64,000 nt of DNA from CAIOZA01 sp964464375 (GTDB lineage Bacteria > Bacteroidota > Ignavibacteria > Kapaibacteriales > UBA2268), in assembly GCA_964464375.1 (NCBI GenBank), contig CAYXFU010000007.1, positions 1 through 64,000 on the forward strand, read 5' to 3'. The position numbers and the translations under genes were made by a program. Each line of letters starts with the position of its first letter. Position 1 is the first letter of the stretch. Below the pieces are notes generated by a model that had not been told where the DNA came from, ran no database searches, and worked only from the letters and a program-made list of their open reading frames with translations. This document shows, piece after piece, positions 16,541 through 24,844 of this stretch.

Positions 16541-18559
16541 TTGACAAACAAATTATTAAATATTATTCTGATTATTATAATACCGGTGATTACACTAGGT
16601 CAGTCAATTCTTAAGGAGAATCTGACACCTGAATCATTTCCGATATTTGATAAATATATTCGCACTTATGCTCCTTCGGATAGTGCCTTCAATGTCGTAC
16701 TTTGGATTGCAGGCAGGAATAGCAACACCAGCCGGAATATAGTCGTACGAGAAGTTCTTAAGGCATATTCAGGTCTTTTCCCTAAAAAGCGGGACATATT
16801 CAAAGAAAAAATTCATAACGCTGAAATACTAATGCTGTCAGAAACAGCTACTCCCGATCTGTTCTTCCTTTTCGAACAATATGCAAAGGATTCGGCTGAT
16901 AGTGAAAACGGGTATCTTGCCTTGCAAAGGGTTGCTGATCATCACATCAATCACTCTAATTTTGATTCTGCATCTGCTTTATATAGAAAATTCATCCCAT
17001 TATATACAAATCTTAAGGGTAAGCTTGAGGGAACAATAGAAATACTTGAGAGAGCTGCAGAAGGGCTAATTGTTCATAATCTTGGTTCGGCAATCAATTC
17101 ATCATCTGCTGAATGGGATCCGAATCCTACTCCTGATGGCAAATACCTTTACATGACGGCAGACAATAAACCCGGGGGATTTGGTGGAGAGGATATTTGG
17201 GTTTCAGAATTTGCAAACGGTAAATGGCAGACTGCAAATAATATTGGCGGTGGAATCAATGGATCGAATAATGAAACAATCGACAATGTCAGTGTTGACG
17301 GCAATACAATTCTTCTTTCCGGGAATTTCGAGGGTACTTTTGGTAATTTTGATATATATATCGTTAACCGAACTGACAGAGGTTGGGGACCATTGGAGCA
17401 TCTTCCATATCCGATAAACACAAAATATCACGATGAGGGTGCTAATTTGACCAGCGACGGTCAGGCTATCCTTTTCACATCCGATCGTCCCGGTGGAATT
17501 GGTCCTTATGTTCCCCGGGGATTTTACTACCACGGCACTCAAAACGGAAATATGGATATTTATGTTTGCATAAAGACCGATTCAGGCTGGAGCAAACCAA
17601 TAAATCTAAGCACGACAATTAATACTCCATTTGCTGAGAGGTCGCCTTATCTGCATCCCGACGGGAAAACCCTCTACTTCAGCTCCGATGGTCACCCCGG
17701 TCTAGGCAGGATGGATGTTTACAAATCTGTTCGTCTTAAAGATGATAGTTGGACTGAGTGGAGCGAACCGGTAAACCTCGGAAAAGAAATCAACACTATT
17801 CTGGATGACTGGGGATATAAAATTTCGGCTAAAGGCGATAGTGCATTCTTTGCGGGACAGTGGCGCACTAATGGGTATGGCGATTGGGATTTGTATTCAG
17901 TAACTTTGCCTGAAAGTGCCAGACCTGCTGCAGTTATTTCAATCAGTGGGCGGGTGCTCGATTCGGACGGAAAACCACTTTCTGCTGAGATAAAATGGGA
18001 AGACTTATCGACTGGATTGCCTATTGGAACACTAAAAAGTAATCCCGAAGATGGAACATATATTATCATCCTGCCGTTGGGCAAAAATTACGGTTATTAC
18101 GCCGAAAAAGCCGGCTATTTCTCAGCTTCTGACAATCTTGATCTCCGGGACCCTAAATCTTTGAAGGACATCAATCGCGACATTAGAATGATATCTATGA
18201 ATGACCTAACCGAAAAACAGGTCAAGCTCAGAATCAATAATGTATTCTTTGATTTCGATCAATATACCCTTAAGTCCGAGTCTTTTCCCGAACTGGACAG
18301 ACTGATCAAACTTCTTAAAGATAATAATCAGAGAAAAATCCATTTGGAAGGGCATACAGACAATGAAGGCACTGACGAATACAATCTTGAATTATCCCGA
18401 AAACGGGCAGAATCAGTACGGGACTATCTGGTAAGGAAAGGCACAGCGAAAGAAAGGATCTCAATTCTTGGGTACGGTGCTACAATGCCTGTAACATCCA
18501 ATGATACTGAAGAGGGCAGAGCCACCAACCGACGAGTGGAAATGTGGTTTGTGAGATAA
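16541..18559 (+). CDS. PD40 beta-propeller / OmpA-family protein
   Basis: 672 aa. A signal peptide is followed by TPR-like helices (about 25-170), a WD40-like PD40 propeller ('SAEWDPNPTPDGKYLYMTA', 'DEGANLTSDGQAILFTSDRPGG', 'ERSPYLHPDGKTLYFSSDGH'), a carboxypeptidase-regulatory-like domain (about 465-530) and a C-terminal OmpA domain ('FFDFDQYTLKSES', 'LEGHTDNEGTDEYNLELSRKRAESV', 'GYGATMPV', 'NRRVEMWF'). It would attach the outer membrane to peptidoglycan; in Bacteroidota such proteins include PorE of type IX secretion, a possible identity. The in-frame start is TTG at 16541; an ATG at 16530 with a better-placed AGAGGAA is out of frame and stops after four codons. Confidence 0.85.
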   Translation: MTNKLLNIILIIIIPVITLGQSILKENLTPESFPIFDKYIRTYAPSDSAFNVVLWIAGRNSNTSRNIVVREVLKAYSGLFPKKRDIFKEKIHNAEILMLSETATPDLFFLFEQYAKDSADSENGYLALQRVADHHINHSNFDSASALYRKFIPLYTNLKGKLEGTIEILERAAEGLIVHNLGSAINSSSAEWDPNPTPDGKYLYMTADNKPGGFGGEDIWVSEFANGKWQTANNIGGGINGSNNETIDNVSVDGNTILLSGNFEGTFGNFDIYIVNRTDRGWGPLEHLPYPINTKYHDEGANLTSDGQAILFTSDRPGGIGPYVPRGFYYHGTQNGNMDIYVCIKTDSGWSKPINLSTTINTPFAERSPYLHPDGKTLYFSSDGHPGLGRMDVYKSVRLKDDSWTEWSEPVNLGKEINTILDDWGYKISAKGDSAFFAGQWRTNGYGDWDLYSVTLPESARPAAVISISGRVLDSDGKPLSAEIKWEDLSTGLPIGTLKSNPEDGTYIIILPLGKNYGYYAEKAGYFSASDNLDLRDPKSLKDINRDIRMISMNDLTEKQVKLRINNVFFDFDQYTLKSESFPELDRLIKLLKDNNQRKIHLEGHTDNEGTDEYNLELSRKRAESVRDYLVRKGTAKERISILGYGATMPVTSNDTEEGRATNRRVEMWFVR

Positions 18560-18580
18560 ATTTACTTAAATAATAAAAAA

Positions 18581-18621
18581 TAACGCCGAAAATATTACAG
18601 GATTGTAAAATATTCGGCGTA
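18581..18621. terminator. bidirectional terminator between convergent genes
   Basis: ACGCCGAA (18583-18590) pairs with TTCGGCGT (18613-18620), with further A/T pairing inside the loop. It sits between the OmpA gene stop and the T9SS protein stop. Confidence 0.6.
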
Positions 18622-18645
18622 AAGCATTGAAAAATGATTTGGGAT

Positions 18646-19155
18646 TTAGATCTTGATTATCTTAGTAATCACAATTTCTGATCCTGAAACCAACTTTAGT
18701 AAATATGTACCGGAAGTCAGATTGCCCATAGACAAATCGAAACTGTTTACAGAGCTGCTTGCTTCCAAATTATTCATTTCTTGTTTAACATTTCCATTTA
18801 GATCAGTTAATTGAAAGTTTACCACACTACCTGTATTATTCGTAAATCGTATAGTTGCTTTGTCGGTTACAGGATTTGGATAAACTCCATCAATTGATAA
18901 TGTAATAGATGGATCAACTACATCAGTTGTAGAGCTAATTTTTGCTTCTTTGAATAAGAATCCAATTTCAGCTATATTCTCAACTGATTTCGAAATACCC
19001 GTAAACGGAAGGCAGCAGATTACTTCCAGCTTTTTACTGCCTCCTTCTGATCTGGCATAACCGGAACTAAAAACACCGGTAACCACTTTTGCCGGTTGAG
19101 CATTTAGTAAACCGGTTAAAGCAAGTAAAATAATACATAATTTAAAATATTTCAT
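18646..19155 (-). CDS. small exported protein with T9SS sorting domain
   Basis: 169 aa. A signal peptide (..LTGLLNAQP) and a short passenger of about 60 residues are followed by a type A sorting domain covering about half the protein: 'LSIDGVYPNPVTDKATIRF', 'LTDLNGNVKQEM', 'LTSGTYLLKLVSG', ending 'VITKIIKI'. It is the last gene of a three-gene minus-strand cluster (20650 to 18646) of exported proteins; 10 bases separate it from the tail-collar protein. It could be a secreted stalk or cap for its neighbours, which is inference. Confidence 0.82.
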   Translation of the reverse strand: MKYFKLCIILLALTGLLNAQPAKVVTGVFSSGYARSEGGSKKLEVICCLPFTGISKSVENIAEIGFLFKEAKISSTTDVVDPSITLSIDGVYPNPVTDKATIRFTNNTGSVVNFQLTDLNGNVKQEMNNLEASSSVNSFDLSMGNLTSGTYLLKLVSGSEIVITKIIKI

Positions 19156-19165
19156 TTTAATTCCT

Positions 19166-20077
19166 TTATTTTACTTTGATTAAGTAGTAAACATAAACAT
19201 TCTTAGGTCTGGTTTCAACATATCTGTTACCTGATAAAGTTTTGTTAGTAGCAACTGATCCGATATTGAAATTTGTTTGAGACCTGAAACCATTTGTAAC
19301 GGTGGCAGAAACTTCAGACACAGTAGAACCTGCAGACTGATCATTCTGAATACTACCTACCAAATTGCCTGAATTAGCTCCAGGTGCAATCGCACCTCTG
19401 CTTCCCGAATTCGGATCGTTAATCCCATCAGTGTCAACTCCTCTTAGAAACATTCCACGCATATCCGGAAGATTAAAATCGGCTTCCTTCAATCCGCTAT
19501 TTGTTCCATCACCCCAAGAAGCTCCTAACGCATTGAATAATTCGGGATAAGCTTTTGAGTTTAGAGCTGATCCATCGCAAATTAAATATCCCTGAGGAAT
19601 GGCTTCTTTTTTGCCTGCCCAGGTAATAATTGATCCTACAGGTAATGATACTCCAAATGCAAATTTTGCTGTATCTGCAACAACCGCATGGGATGCATTG
19701 TCTGAACTCAATGAATATGGAACACTTGTTATTCTGGTTCTAGGTAACATCTCAGCCTGACCGTCAATCTGAGTACCTACCCAGAGGGCACTATTTATAT
19801 CTTGTAAACCATTAGCATCTTCTATTATTAATGAGAATATGCCATCATTCACTTGAGTAGCCGGAAATGAATGAACGGAAACCGGGGTTACATCATTGAT
19901 GTCCTTATAGAAATTCAGAATGACATTATAACTGCCATTCGCCACAGGTTTATCCTGAGCATCCAGTAATCTTCCCTGATAGCTTATTGCTTTTGGAACT
20001 GCATAGCTTGTTGATACTCCAATCAAGAATGCAATTAAAATAATAAGTAAGACTTTAATCGTAAAAATATTTTTCAT
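19166..20077 (-). CDS. exported phage-tail-collar-domain protein
   Basis: 303 aa. The signal peptide (..GVSTSYAVP) is followed by 'KAISYQGRLLDAQDKPVANGSYNVILNFY', a repeat module common at the start of secreted Bacteroidota surface proteins. The C-terminal half is a phage tail collar domain: 'PVGSIITWAGKKEAIPQGYLICDG', 'YPELFNALGASWGDG', 'FNLPDMRGMFLRGVDTDG'. In phage this domain trimerises at the fibre base; a signal peptide and no other phage gene argue for a bacterial surface fibre or adhesin. Neighbours are an exported protein upstream (18 bases) and a T9SS protein downstream (10 bases), so an operon is likely. Confidence 0.85.
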   Translation of the reverse strand: MKNIFTIKVLLIILIAFLIGVSTSYAVPKAISYQGRLLDAQDKPVANGSYNVILNFYKDINDVTPVSVHSFPATQVNDGIFSLIIEDANGLQDINSALWVGTQIDGQAEMLPRTRITSVPYSLSSDNASHAVVADTAKFAFGVSLPVGSIITWAGKKEAIPQGYLICDGSALNSKAYPELFNALGASWGDGTNSGLKEADFNLPDMRGMFLRGVDTDGINDPNSGSRGAIAPGANSGNLVGSIQNDQSAGSTVSEVSATVTNGFRSQTNFNIGSVATNKTLSGNRYVETRPKNVYVYYLIKVK

Positions 20078-20095
20078 TTATTTGTTCCTGATTAA

Positions 20096-20650
20096 TTATG
20101 GTATGAATCTCTGAAATACAAAATCATATCCTACAACAATTTTACTTTCTTTGTTTTCTATCTTTATTGTTTTAGGAATGAAACTTATTGTTTGTACCGG
20201 GGTAGGATCATTAGATCCAATGTTTGAATAATCCTTTGATTCATTAACGTTGGTTACAAATGCTTCTGTTAATGTGATTTCTTCAAGCAGAACCGGAGCA
20301 TTTGGTGGATTTACTCTATATATTTGAATGGTTACATCAAGTCTTTCCGTCATCAATAATGCTTTAAAATATTGAGGATCAGATTTGCCTAATGCTTTTA
20401 CAATTGTTATGTCTTCCAAAGAAACTTTTCCAATGGATGTGCCGGTATTTGAATAACTTAAAGGTCTGCTTAGTTGTAATTTATAACCTATTACATCAGT
20501 CCAATCAGTAGTGATCGGCATTTCGCCTTTAAATATTCCTTGTTTATCACCAACAACTTTGATCCTGATGTCTTCTGCTGAATAAACAGAAGTGTATGAA
20601 ATTAATCCTAAAAGTAGGATTAGAGATAGTATAGTGTATGTTCTTTTCAT
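20096..20650 (-). CDS. exported hypothetical protein (184 aa)
   Basis: Signal peptide ending near ..TSVYSAED. The mature region begins 'IRIKVVGDKQGIFKGEMPI', which resembles the Hcp1-family (type VI secretion effector, DUF796) start used by tube-forming proteins: 'I.GD.QG.F.GE' and later 'ITLTEAFVTNV' fit the Hcp beta-barrel. Hcp proteins normally lack signal peptides, so here this would be an exported Hcp-like fold. It is first in a cluster with a tail-collar protein and a small T9SS protein. The Hcp-like reading is inference from short motifs. Confidence 0.6.
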   Translation of the reverse strand: MKRTYTILSLILLLGLISYTSVYSAEDIRIKVVGDKQGIFKGEMPITTDWTDVIGYKLQLSRPLSYSNTGTSIGKVSLEDITIVKALGKSDPQYFKALLMTERLDVTIQIYRVNPPNAPVLLEEITLTEAFVTNVNESKDYSNIGSNDPTPVQTISFIPKTIKIENKESKIVVGYDFVFQRFIP

Positions 20651-20812
20651 AGTTTTCCTAAAAAAATGGTTTGAAAATTTGTAAGAATAATTTTTTCTGA
20701 ATTACTTTACGATTCAATAAAAACTATATTTTAGAAAATACTAAAAAATTATTTAGTTTTAGCTAAACTTTGATTATTTCATAGAATTGAATATGATTTT
20801 ATCTCAATATCA

Positions 20813-21616
20813 TTATGCTTGGAGTATATAAGAAGCCTCAAGACTAAAAAAGCCTTTGACGAATGGGAGTGATTGCAGAGCCGTGATTTTGACAGTAGGC
20901 AATCCGAATTTCATACGGAAAACAGGTCTAAGGAAGTAATAATCAGAATTGAATATACTATATCCTGCGCCTGATGCTGCCTTCATGAATTTAGCAGGAG
21001 TGAGGCGAATATTCTTCAATCTCATAACCTCGCCAACATCGCCTGGTCTGCCGGATGCCACCAACTTATGGAAAATCTTAGAAGGTAGATAATGAATATA
21101 TGGTAACTTGCCCCAGTTGTTCATCACGATATGTTGGTGTCCACCATAAGGTGAATAATATGGTGGAAATGTAACCCAGAGGAATCCACCAGGTTTTAGG
21201 AACTTCTTAATATTAGCCAAAGCAAGACCAGCATCGTCCAAATGTTCAATTACATCCCGTAAAATCACCAGATCTGCTGAATTTCGCCAGGCTTCGGGAA
21301 TTTCATCCTCCATTATATTATGATATTTGAATTCGATTGGTAGTTCAAGTATTCCGGAGATTTTGGCTCCCAACTCGAGTCGATTCTGAGCAATATCTGT
21401 TGCCAGTGCATCTTTTGCTCCGGCTTGAACCAGAGCGGCAAGCACTCCACCTTCGGCACTGCCGATCTCCATGACACGGAAACCTTCACAAAATGCATTC
21501 AATCCTGAAAGATAGGGCACAACAACTTCTTCACCAAGTCTGAATTGGTAGCCCCAGTAGTACTTGTAGTTATCCGGAATATCAGGATGATTCTGTATAG
21601 TTAAGTATTTATTCAT
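20813..21616 (-). CDS. class I SAM-dependent methyltransferase
   Basis: 267 aa from the ATG at 21616; a TTG at 21637 would add seven residues. Motif I reads 'VMEIGSAEGGVLAALVQAG', followed by 'ALATDIAQNRLE', 'ADLVILRDVIEHLDD' and 'FLKPGGFLWVTFPPYYSP', the standard order of a class I methyltransferase (Methyltransf_11/23 type). The C-terminal third (after about residue 160) is a substrate region that I cannot match. Related proteins are common in surface polysaccharide or lipid modification. Monocistronic, divergent from the flagellar operon. Confidence 0.8.
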   Translation of the reverse strand: MNKYLTIQNHPDIPDNYKYYWGYQFRLGEEVVVPYLSGLNAFCEGFRVMEIGSAEGGVLAALVQAGAKDALATDIAQNRLELGAKISGILELPIEFKYHNIMEDEIPEAWRNSADLVILRDVIEHLDDAGLALANIKKFLKPGGFLWVTFPPYYSPYGGHQHIVMNNWGKLPYIHYLPSKIFHKLVASGRPGDVGEVMRLKNIRLTPAKFMKAASGAGYSIFNSDYYFLRPVFRMKFGLPTVKITALQSLPFVKGFFSLEASYILQA

Positions 21617-21933
21617 TATTCTGGTTGAATTCTTCAAAATAAATCAATATCACATTCATTTTAAGAACTATTATCGTTTTAAATTAATAATTATTTGAAT
21701 GCATTGATTAATATTAACCAAAGTACTGCATTAAAAGTGAATAATTATTGCCAATTTGAATATTATTTAATTCTTAAACTGGTCAAAATATTGTTAAATC
21801 CCTTATATTATATATGTTAGCATATTGGCACGATTATTAATATAAAGTATTTTGTTAAATATATTTTTCAAAATGACGATTATGTAAAAGCGTCAATTAC
21901 GAAAATTATGTTTTATTAATATATTTAGAAATC

Positions 21934-22578
21934 ATGGCAAAAAAAGAAACAGAAGAACCAACTGACGACAAACCAGTTGATGGAGAGGTAAAGGAAAAGC
22001 CTGCTAAGAAAGAGAGAGGACCTGTAGGTCTTCCGGTTATTCTTGGGATCATATTCGGTACATTATTAGTACTCGTACTTTCGGTCAGATTCCTAATTCT
22101 GCCTTATATTGTCGAAGGACTAAATCCCGAAGCTCACAAGGAAAAAGAGAAAGCAGAAAAAGCAGAGAAGGCAAGAGCCGCTGCTGATCCTCTTTCTGTG
22201 ATGACTCCCGAATACAAAGAGAAAGAAACTAAGACTCTTGAAACCGGAAGAATTACTACAAATCCCAAAGGTTCTACACAATTTGTTGTGCTCAATCTTG
22301 CAACATTATATATTCCAAAGGATGAGGACGCTCTTGCCGCTATCAAAAAAGAAAATGGCAAAACTAAAGAGGGTGAAGGAATTCCTCCTGCGTTCGTGCA
22401 GACAATGATAAGAGTCAAAGGCGTTGTCAATTCAGTTCTAGGTTCAATGACTGTAGAAGAGCTTCAGGGTAATCGCGATTCTCTGAGAAAAGTATTCGCT
22501 AAAGAATTCAAAGAGCTGTTTTTGGAAAAAAAATGTATTGTTAGGGATGTGATTATTCAAGAGTTTATGATTCAGTAG
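21934..22578 (+). CDS. fliL: flagellar basal-body-associated protein FliL
   Basis: 214 aa. A charged cytoplasmic N-terminus (1-30) and a single membrane helix (about 33-58, 'VGLPVILGIIFGTLLVLVLS') are followed by a periplasmic domain with the FliL strand order ('TQFVVLNLATLYIPKD', 'MIRVKGVVNSVLGSMTVEEL', 'LFLEKKCIVRDVIIQEFMIQ'). FliL surrounds stator units and affects torque. It is longer than the usual 150-180 aa because of an alanine/glutamate-rich linker (about 68-95). First gene of the cluster fliL-fliM-fliN-fliO, with 60 bases to fliM. Confidence 0.88.
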   Translation: MAKKETEEPTDDKPVDGEVKEKPAKKERGPVGLPVILGIIFGTLLVLVLSVRFLILPYIVEGLNPEAHKEKEKAEKAEKARAAADPLSVMTPEYKEKETKTLETGRITTNPKGSTQFVVLNLATLYIPKDEDALAAIKKENGKTKEGEGIPPAFVQTMIRVKGVVNSVLGSMTVEELQGNRDSLRKVFAKEFKELFLEKKCIVRDVIIQEFMIQ

Positions 22579-22638
22579 GATACTCTTTTGGTTTTATTTT
22601 TTTTAAAATATTTATAAACTGTCCAGAAACAAGGATGT

Positions 22639-23643
22639 ATGTCGGACGTATTATCACAAAATGAGATTGACAATCTGCTCGGTGAGATGCACTCAGGTGC
22701 ACTTGATGTAGAAGATCTGATTGGCGGTAAAATCGCTAGAGGCGATGTCTCTAACTACGATTTCCGCCGACCTAACAGAATCTCAAAGAATCAGGTCAGA
22801 ATTCTTCAGAATGTCCACGAAAGCTTTGCTGAAATCTTTGGATACTATCTTGTGTCTAAGCTTCAGACGATTGTTTCTATTACCGTAACCTCTGTAGATC
22901 AGCTTTTCTACTCAGAGTTTATTCTTTCTGTGTCCAATCCTTCTTGTTTATATATTTTCGATCTTTTCGGTACAGAAGGTAGTGGCATATTGGAAGTAAC
23001 ACCCCAGCTGGCTCTTACTCTGGTAGAGCGACTTCTGGGTGGTAGCGGAGAAGTAGAACCAGAATCCCGATCTATCACACCGATTGAGCAAGCAGTGGTT
23101 CGGGGTATTGTAGAACATACACTATCTGATCTGAGCAATGCATGGAAATCAATAGCTGATATTAATTTCAAATACCAACGACTTGAAATGGAAGCCGACT
23201 TCGTTCAGATAGCCCCGGCTTCTGAAATCGTACTCGTAATCTCTTTCGATATTAACATTGGTCAGCAAACTTACATGATGAATCTGTGCTTTCCAACGTT
23301 TGCTCTCGAAGACACACTTGCAAGACTTAATCGCCAGCAAATCAATACATCGGCAATGAATAAATCTTCGGCAAGAATACGAGAAAACGTTAGTATAATC
23401 AGACAGCACATGTCCAATACTTCATTACCAATAGTGGCTGAGCTTGGTAATTCGACGATTTCGCTTTATGATCTCATCAATCTTAAAGTTGGCGATGCAA
23501 TCCGATTGAATAATAGAATTAATGAAGAAATTGAAGTTAGAATTGCAGGACGCAAAAAATTTGCTGCTCGACCAGGTAGTGTTGATGGAAAGAAATCCGT
23601 CAAAATATTACGACTGCTGGACGATGAAGAAGTAATAGAATAA
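22639..23643 (+). CDS. fliM: flagellar motor switch protein FliM
   Basis: 334 aa, normal length. It starts with 'LSQNEIDNLLGEM', the CheY-P-binding EIDNLL motif. Then comes the CheC-like middle domain ('DFRRPNRISKNQVRILQNVHE', 'LVERLLGGSGEVEPESRSITPIEQ') and the C-terminal SpoA domain ('LPIVAELGNSTISLYDLINLKVGDAIRLN'). It forms the C-ring and couples chemotaxis signals to rotation. A functional CheY motif implies chemotaxis genes elsewhere. It is followed after 32 bases by fliN with a strong AGGAGG. Confidence 0.96.
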   Translation: MSDVLSQNEIDNLLGEMHSGALDVEDLIGGKIARGDVSNYDFRRPNRISKNQVRILQNVHESFAEIFGYYLVSKLQTIVSITVTSVDQLFYSEFILSVSNPSCLYIFDLFGTEGSGILEVTPQLALTLVERLLGGSGEVEPESRSITPIEQAVVRGIVEHTLSDLSNAWKSIADINFKYQRLEMEADFVQIAPASEIVLVISFDINIGQQTYMMNLCFPTFALEDTLARLNRQQINTSAMNKSSARIRENVSIIRQHMSNTSLPIVAELGNSTISLYDLINLKVGDAIRLNNRINEEIEVRIAGRKKFAARPGSVDGKKSVKILRLLDDEEVIE

Positions 23644-23675
23644 TTTTCTAAATAAACAGGAGGTTAATAAAAGAA

Positions 23676-24074
23676 ATGACACAAGACGAAATTGATGCTC
23701 TCATTAATAGTGGTGCTCTCGAAGAAGATGAAAGTGCCAGCCAGAATGCTTTTGAATCCGATTCCGGTTCTCAGGCTGAATCTCAAAGTGGACTGTCTAT
23801 TGCCGGCGGCGATCCTAAGCTTGAATTACTATTTGATCTTCAGTTGCCTGTTTCTATAGAACTTGGCAGAACAAACATGCTTATTAAAGATATTCTCAGA
23901 TTAGGTCGTGGCTCTGTAATCGAATTTGACAAATTGGTAAGTGAACCTGTGGATGTAATCATCAACGGGAAAAAGGTTGCCGAGGGTGAAGTCGTTGTAA
24001 TCGATAAGCATTTCGGTATTCGTGTTACCACTCTAATCGACCCTGCAGAAAGAATGAAAGCCGGTAGAAAGTAA
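23676..24074 (+). CDS. fliN: flagellar motor switch protein FliN, with CheY-motif-like N-terminus
   Basis: 132 aa. The C-terminal SpoA domain ('LQLPVSIELGRTNMLIKDILRLGRGSVIEFDK', 'EVVVIDKHFGIRVTTLI') identifies FliN, which forms the bottom of the C-ring and receives export substrates. The N-terminus 'MTQDEIDALINSG' copies the CheY-binding EID motif of FliM and FliY but without the CheC phosphatase domain of FliY. An acidic linker (20-45) joins the two. An AGGAGG site lies about 11 bases upstream of the ATG. Part of fliLMNO. Confidence 0.95.
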   Translation: MTQDEIDALINSGALEEDESASQNAFESDSGSQAESQSGLSIAGGDPKLELLFDLQLPVSIELGRTNMLIKDILRLGRGSVIEFDKLVSEPVDVIINGKKVAEGEVVVIDKHFGIRVTTLIDPAERMKAGRK

Positions 24075-24151
24075 TTGAAAAAATGTGAATTGCTGATGTG
24101 CAATTTCACAGCATATTATAGTAGAATATTAATAAATAATGGATTGAAACT

Positions 24152-24577
24152 ATGCCTGAAGCTTCACTCATAAATTCTAGTCTGATTATGTTCGTGGTAG
24201 TAGCATTCCTCGGTGTGGTACTATTCTTCGTCAAAAGGCTATCCTCCGGTAGGGGCAAGAACAACAATGGTATCCAAATGCAGGTTGTTTCAAAACTTTC
24301 ACTTCAGCCAAAAGTAAATCTCTATGTTGTTAAAACCGGAGGCAGAATGATAATGCTCGGTGTCTCCGATAAAAATGTTTCCCTCCTCGGCGATCTCACT
24401 CAAAACAAAGATAAATCACTTGAACAGGCTGCCAATGCTCTCGCTCAGGAAACTCTTGGTGTTAATCATGCAGGGCAGATCGTCAAAACTAAACCAACCG
24501 ATCCAAAACCAACACAGGAATCACTCTCGTTTTCCAGCTTCCTGATGTCGCTTTTCAAAAAGAGCGGAAACAATTAA
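24152..24577 (+). CDS. fliO: flagellar biosynthetic protein FliO
   Basis: 141 aa. One membrane helix (about 9-28, 'LIMFVVVAFLGVVLFFVKRL') is followed by the cytoplasmic FliO domain ('MQVVSKLSLQPKVNLYVVKTGGRMIMLGVSDKNVSLLGDL'), which recalls a small beta-barrel. FliO helps assemble FliP in the export gate. fliP, fliQ and fliR do not follow; the next gene is a multicopper oxidase, so the operon ends here. The 78-base gap after fliN holds an imperfect hairpin (TGTGAA..TTCACA). Confidence 0.85.
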   Translation: MPEASLINSSLIMFVVVAFLGVVLFFVKRLSSGRGKNNNGIQMQVVSKLSLQPKVNLYVVKTGGRMIMLGVSDKNVSLLGDLTQNKDKSLEQAANALAQETLGVNHAGQIVKTKPTDPKPTQESLSFSSFLMSLFKKSGNN

Positions 24578-24583
24578 ATTAAT

Positions 24584-24611
24584 TAATAATTAAGAATTAA
24601 TAATTAAGAAT
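24584..24611. repeat. 14-bp tandem duplication downstream of fliO
   Basis: TAATAATTAAGAAT occurs twice in perfect tandem. It looks like replication slippage in AT-rich spacer DNA. Confidence 0.6.
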
Positions 24612-24844
24612 TTTTTAGCTGGTATTTCCCGCTCATGCTGGGTCTACTCTATTCTTTGTACTAACATTTTTAACATATTGAATTGCTTAATCCCTAAATA
24701 GTTCATTATAAGACTTAAAAAAACCATACCCAATTTTTCTCTGTTTTTGGTAAAAAAATTCTTTGGTAAATTTATTTTTTTTATTATTTTACAATATTAG
24801 GGTTAACTAAAATAATATTTTGTTTACACTAAATGAGGTATTCT

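Noticed and set aside
19166..20077. Prophage, suggested by the tail-collar domain
   Set aside because: The protein has a signal peptide and no other phage structural, lysis or integration gene is within reach.
21825..21840. TTGGCACG resembling a sigma-54 -24 box before the flagellar operon
   Set aside because: The -24 half is perfect, but the required GC at -12 is missing (TTAAT instead of TTGCW), and there is no enhancer-like site that I can identify.
24084..24112. Hairpin between fliN and fliO as a terminator
   Set aside because: The stem has a bulge and no T-run follows, so it does not look like a Rho-independent terminator; it might be an RNA-processing site.
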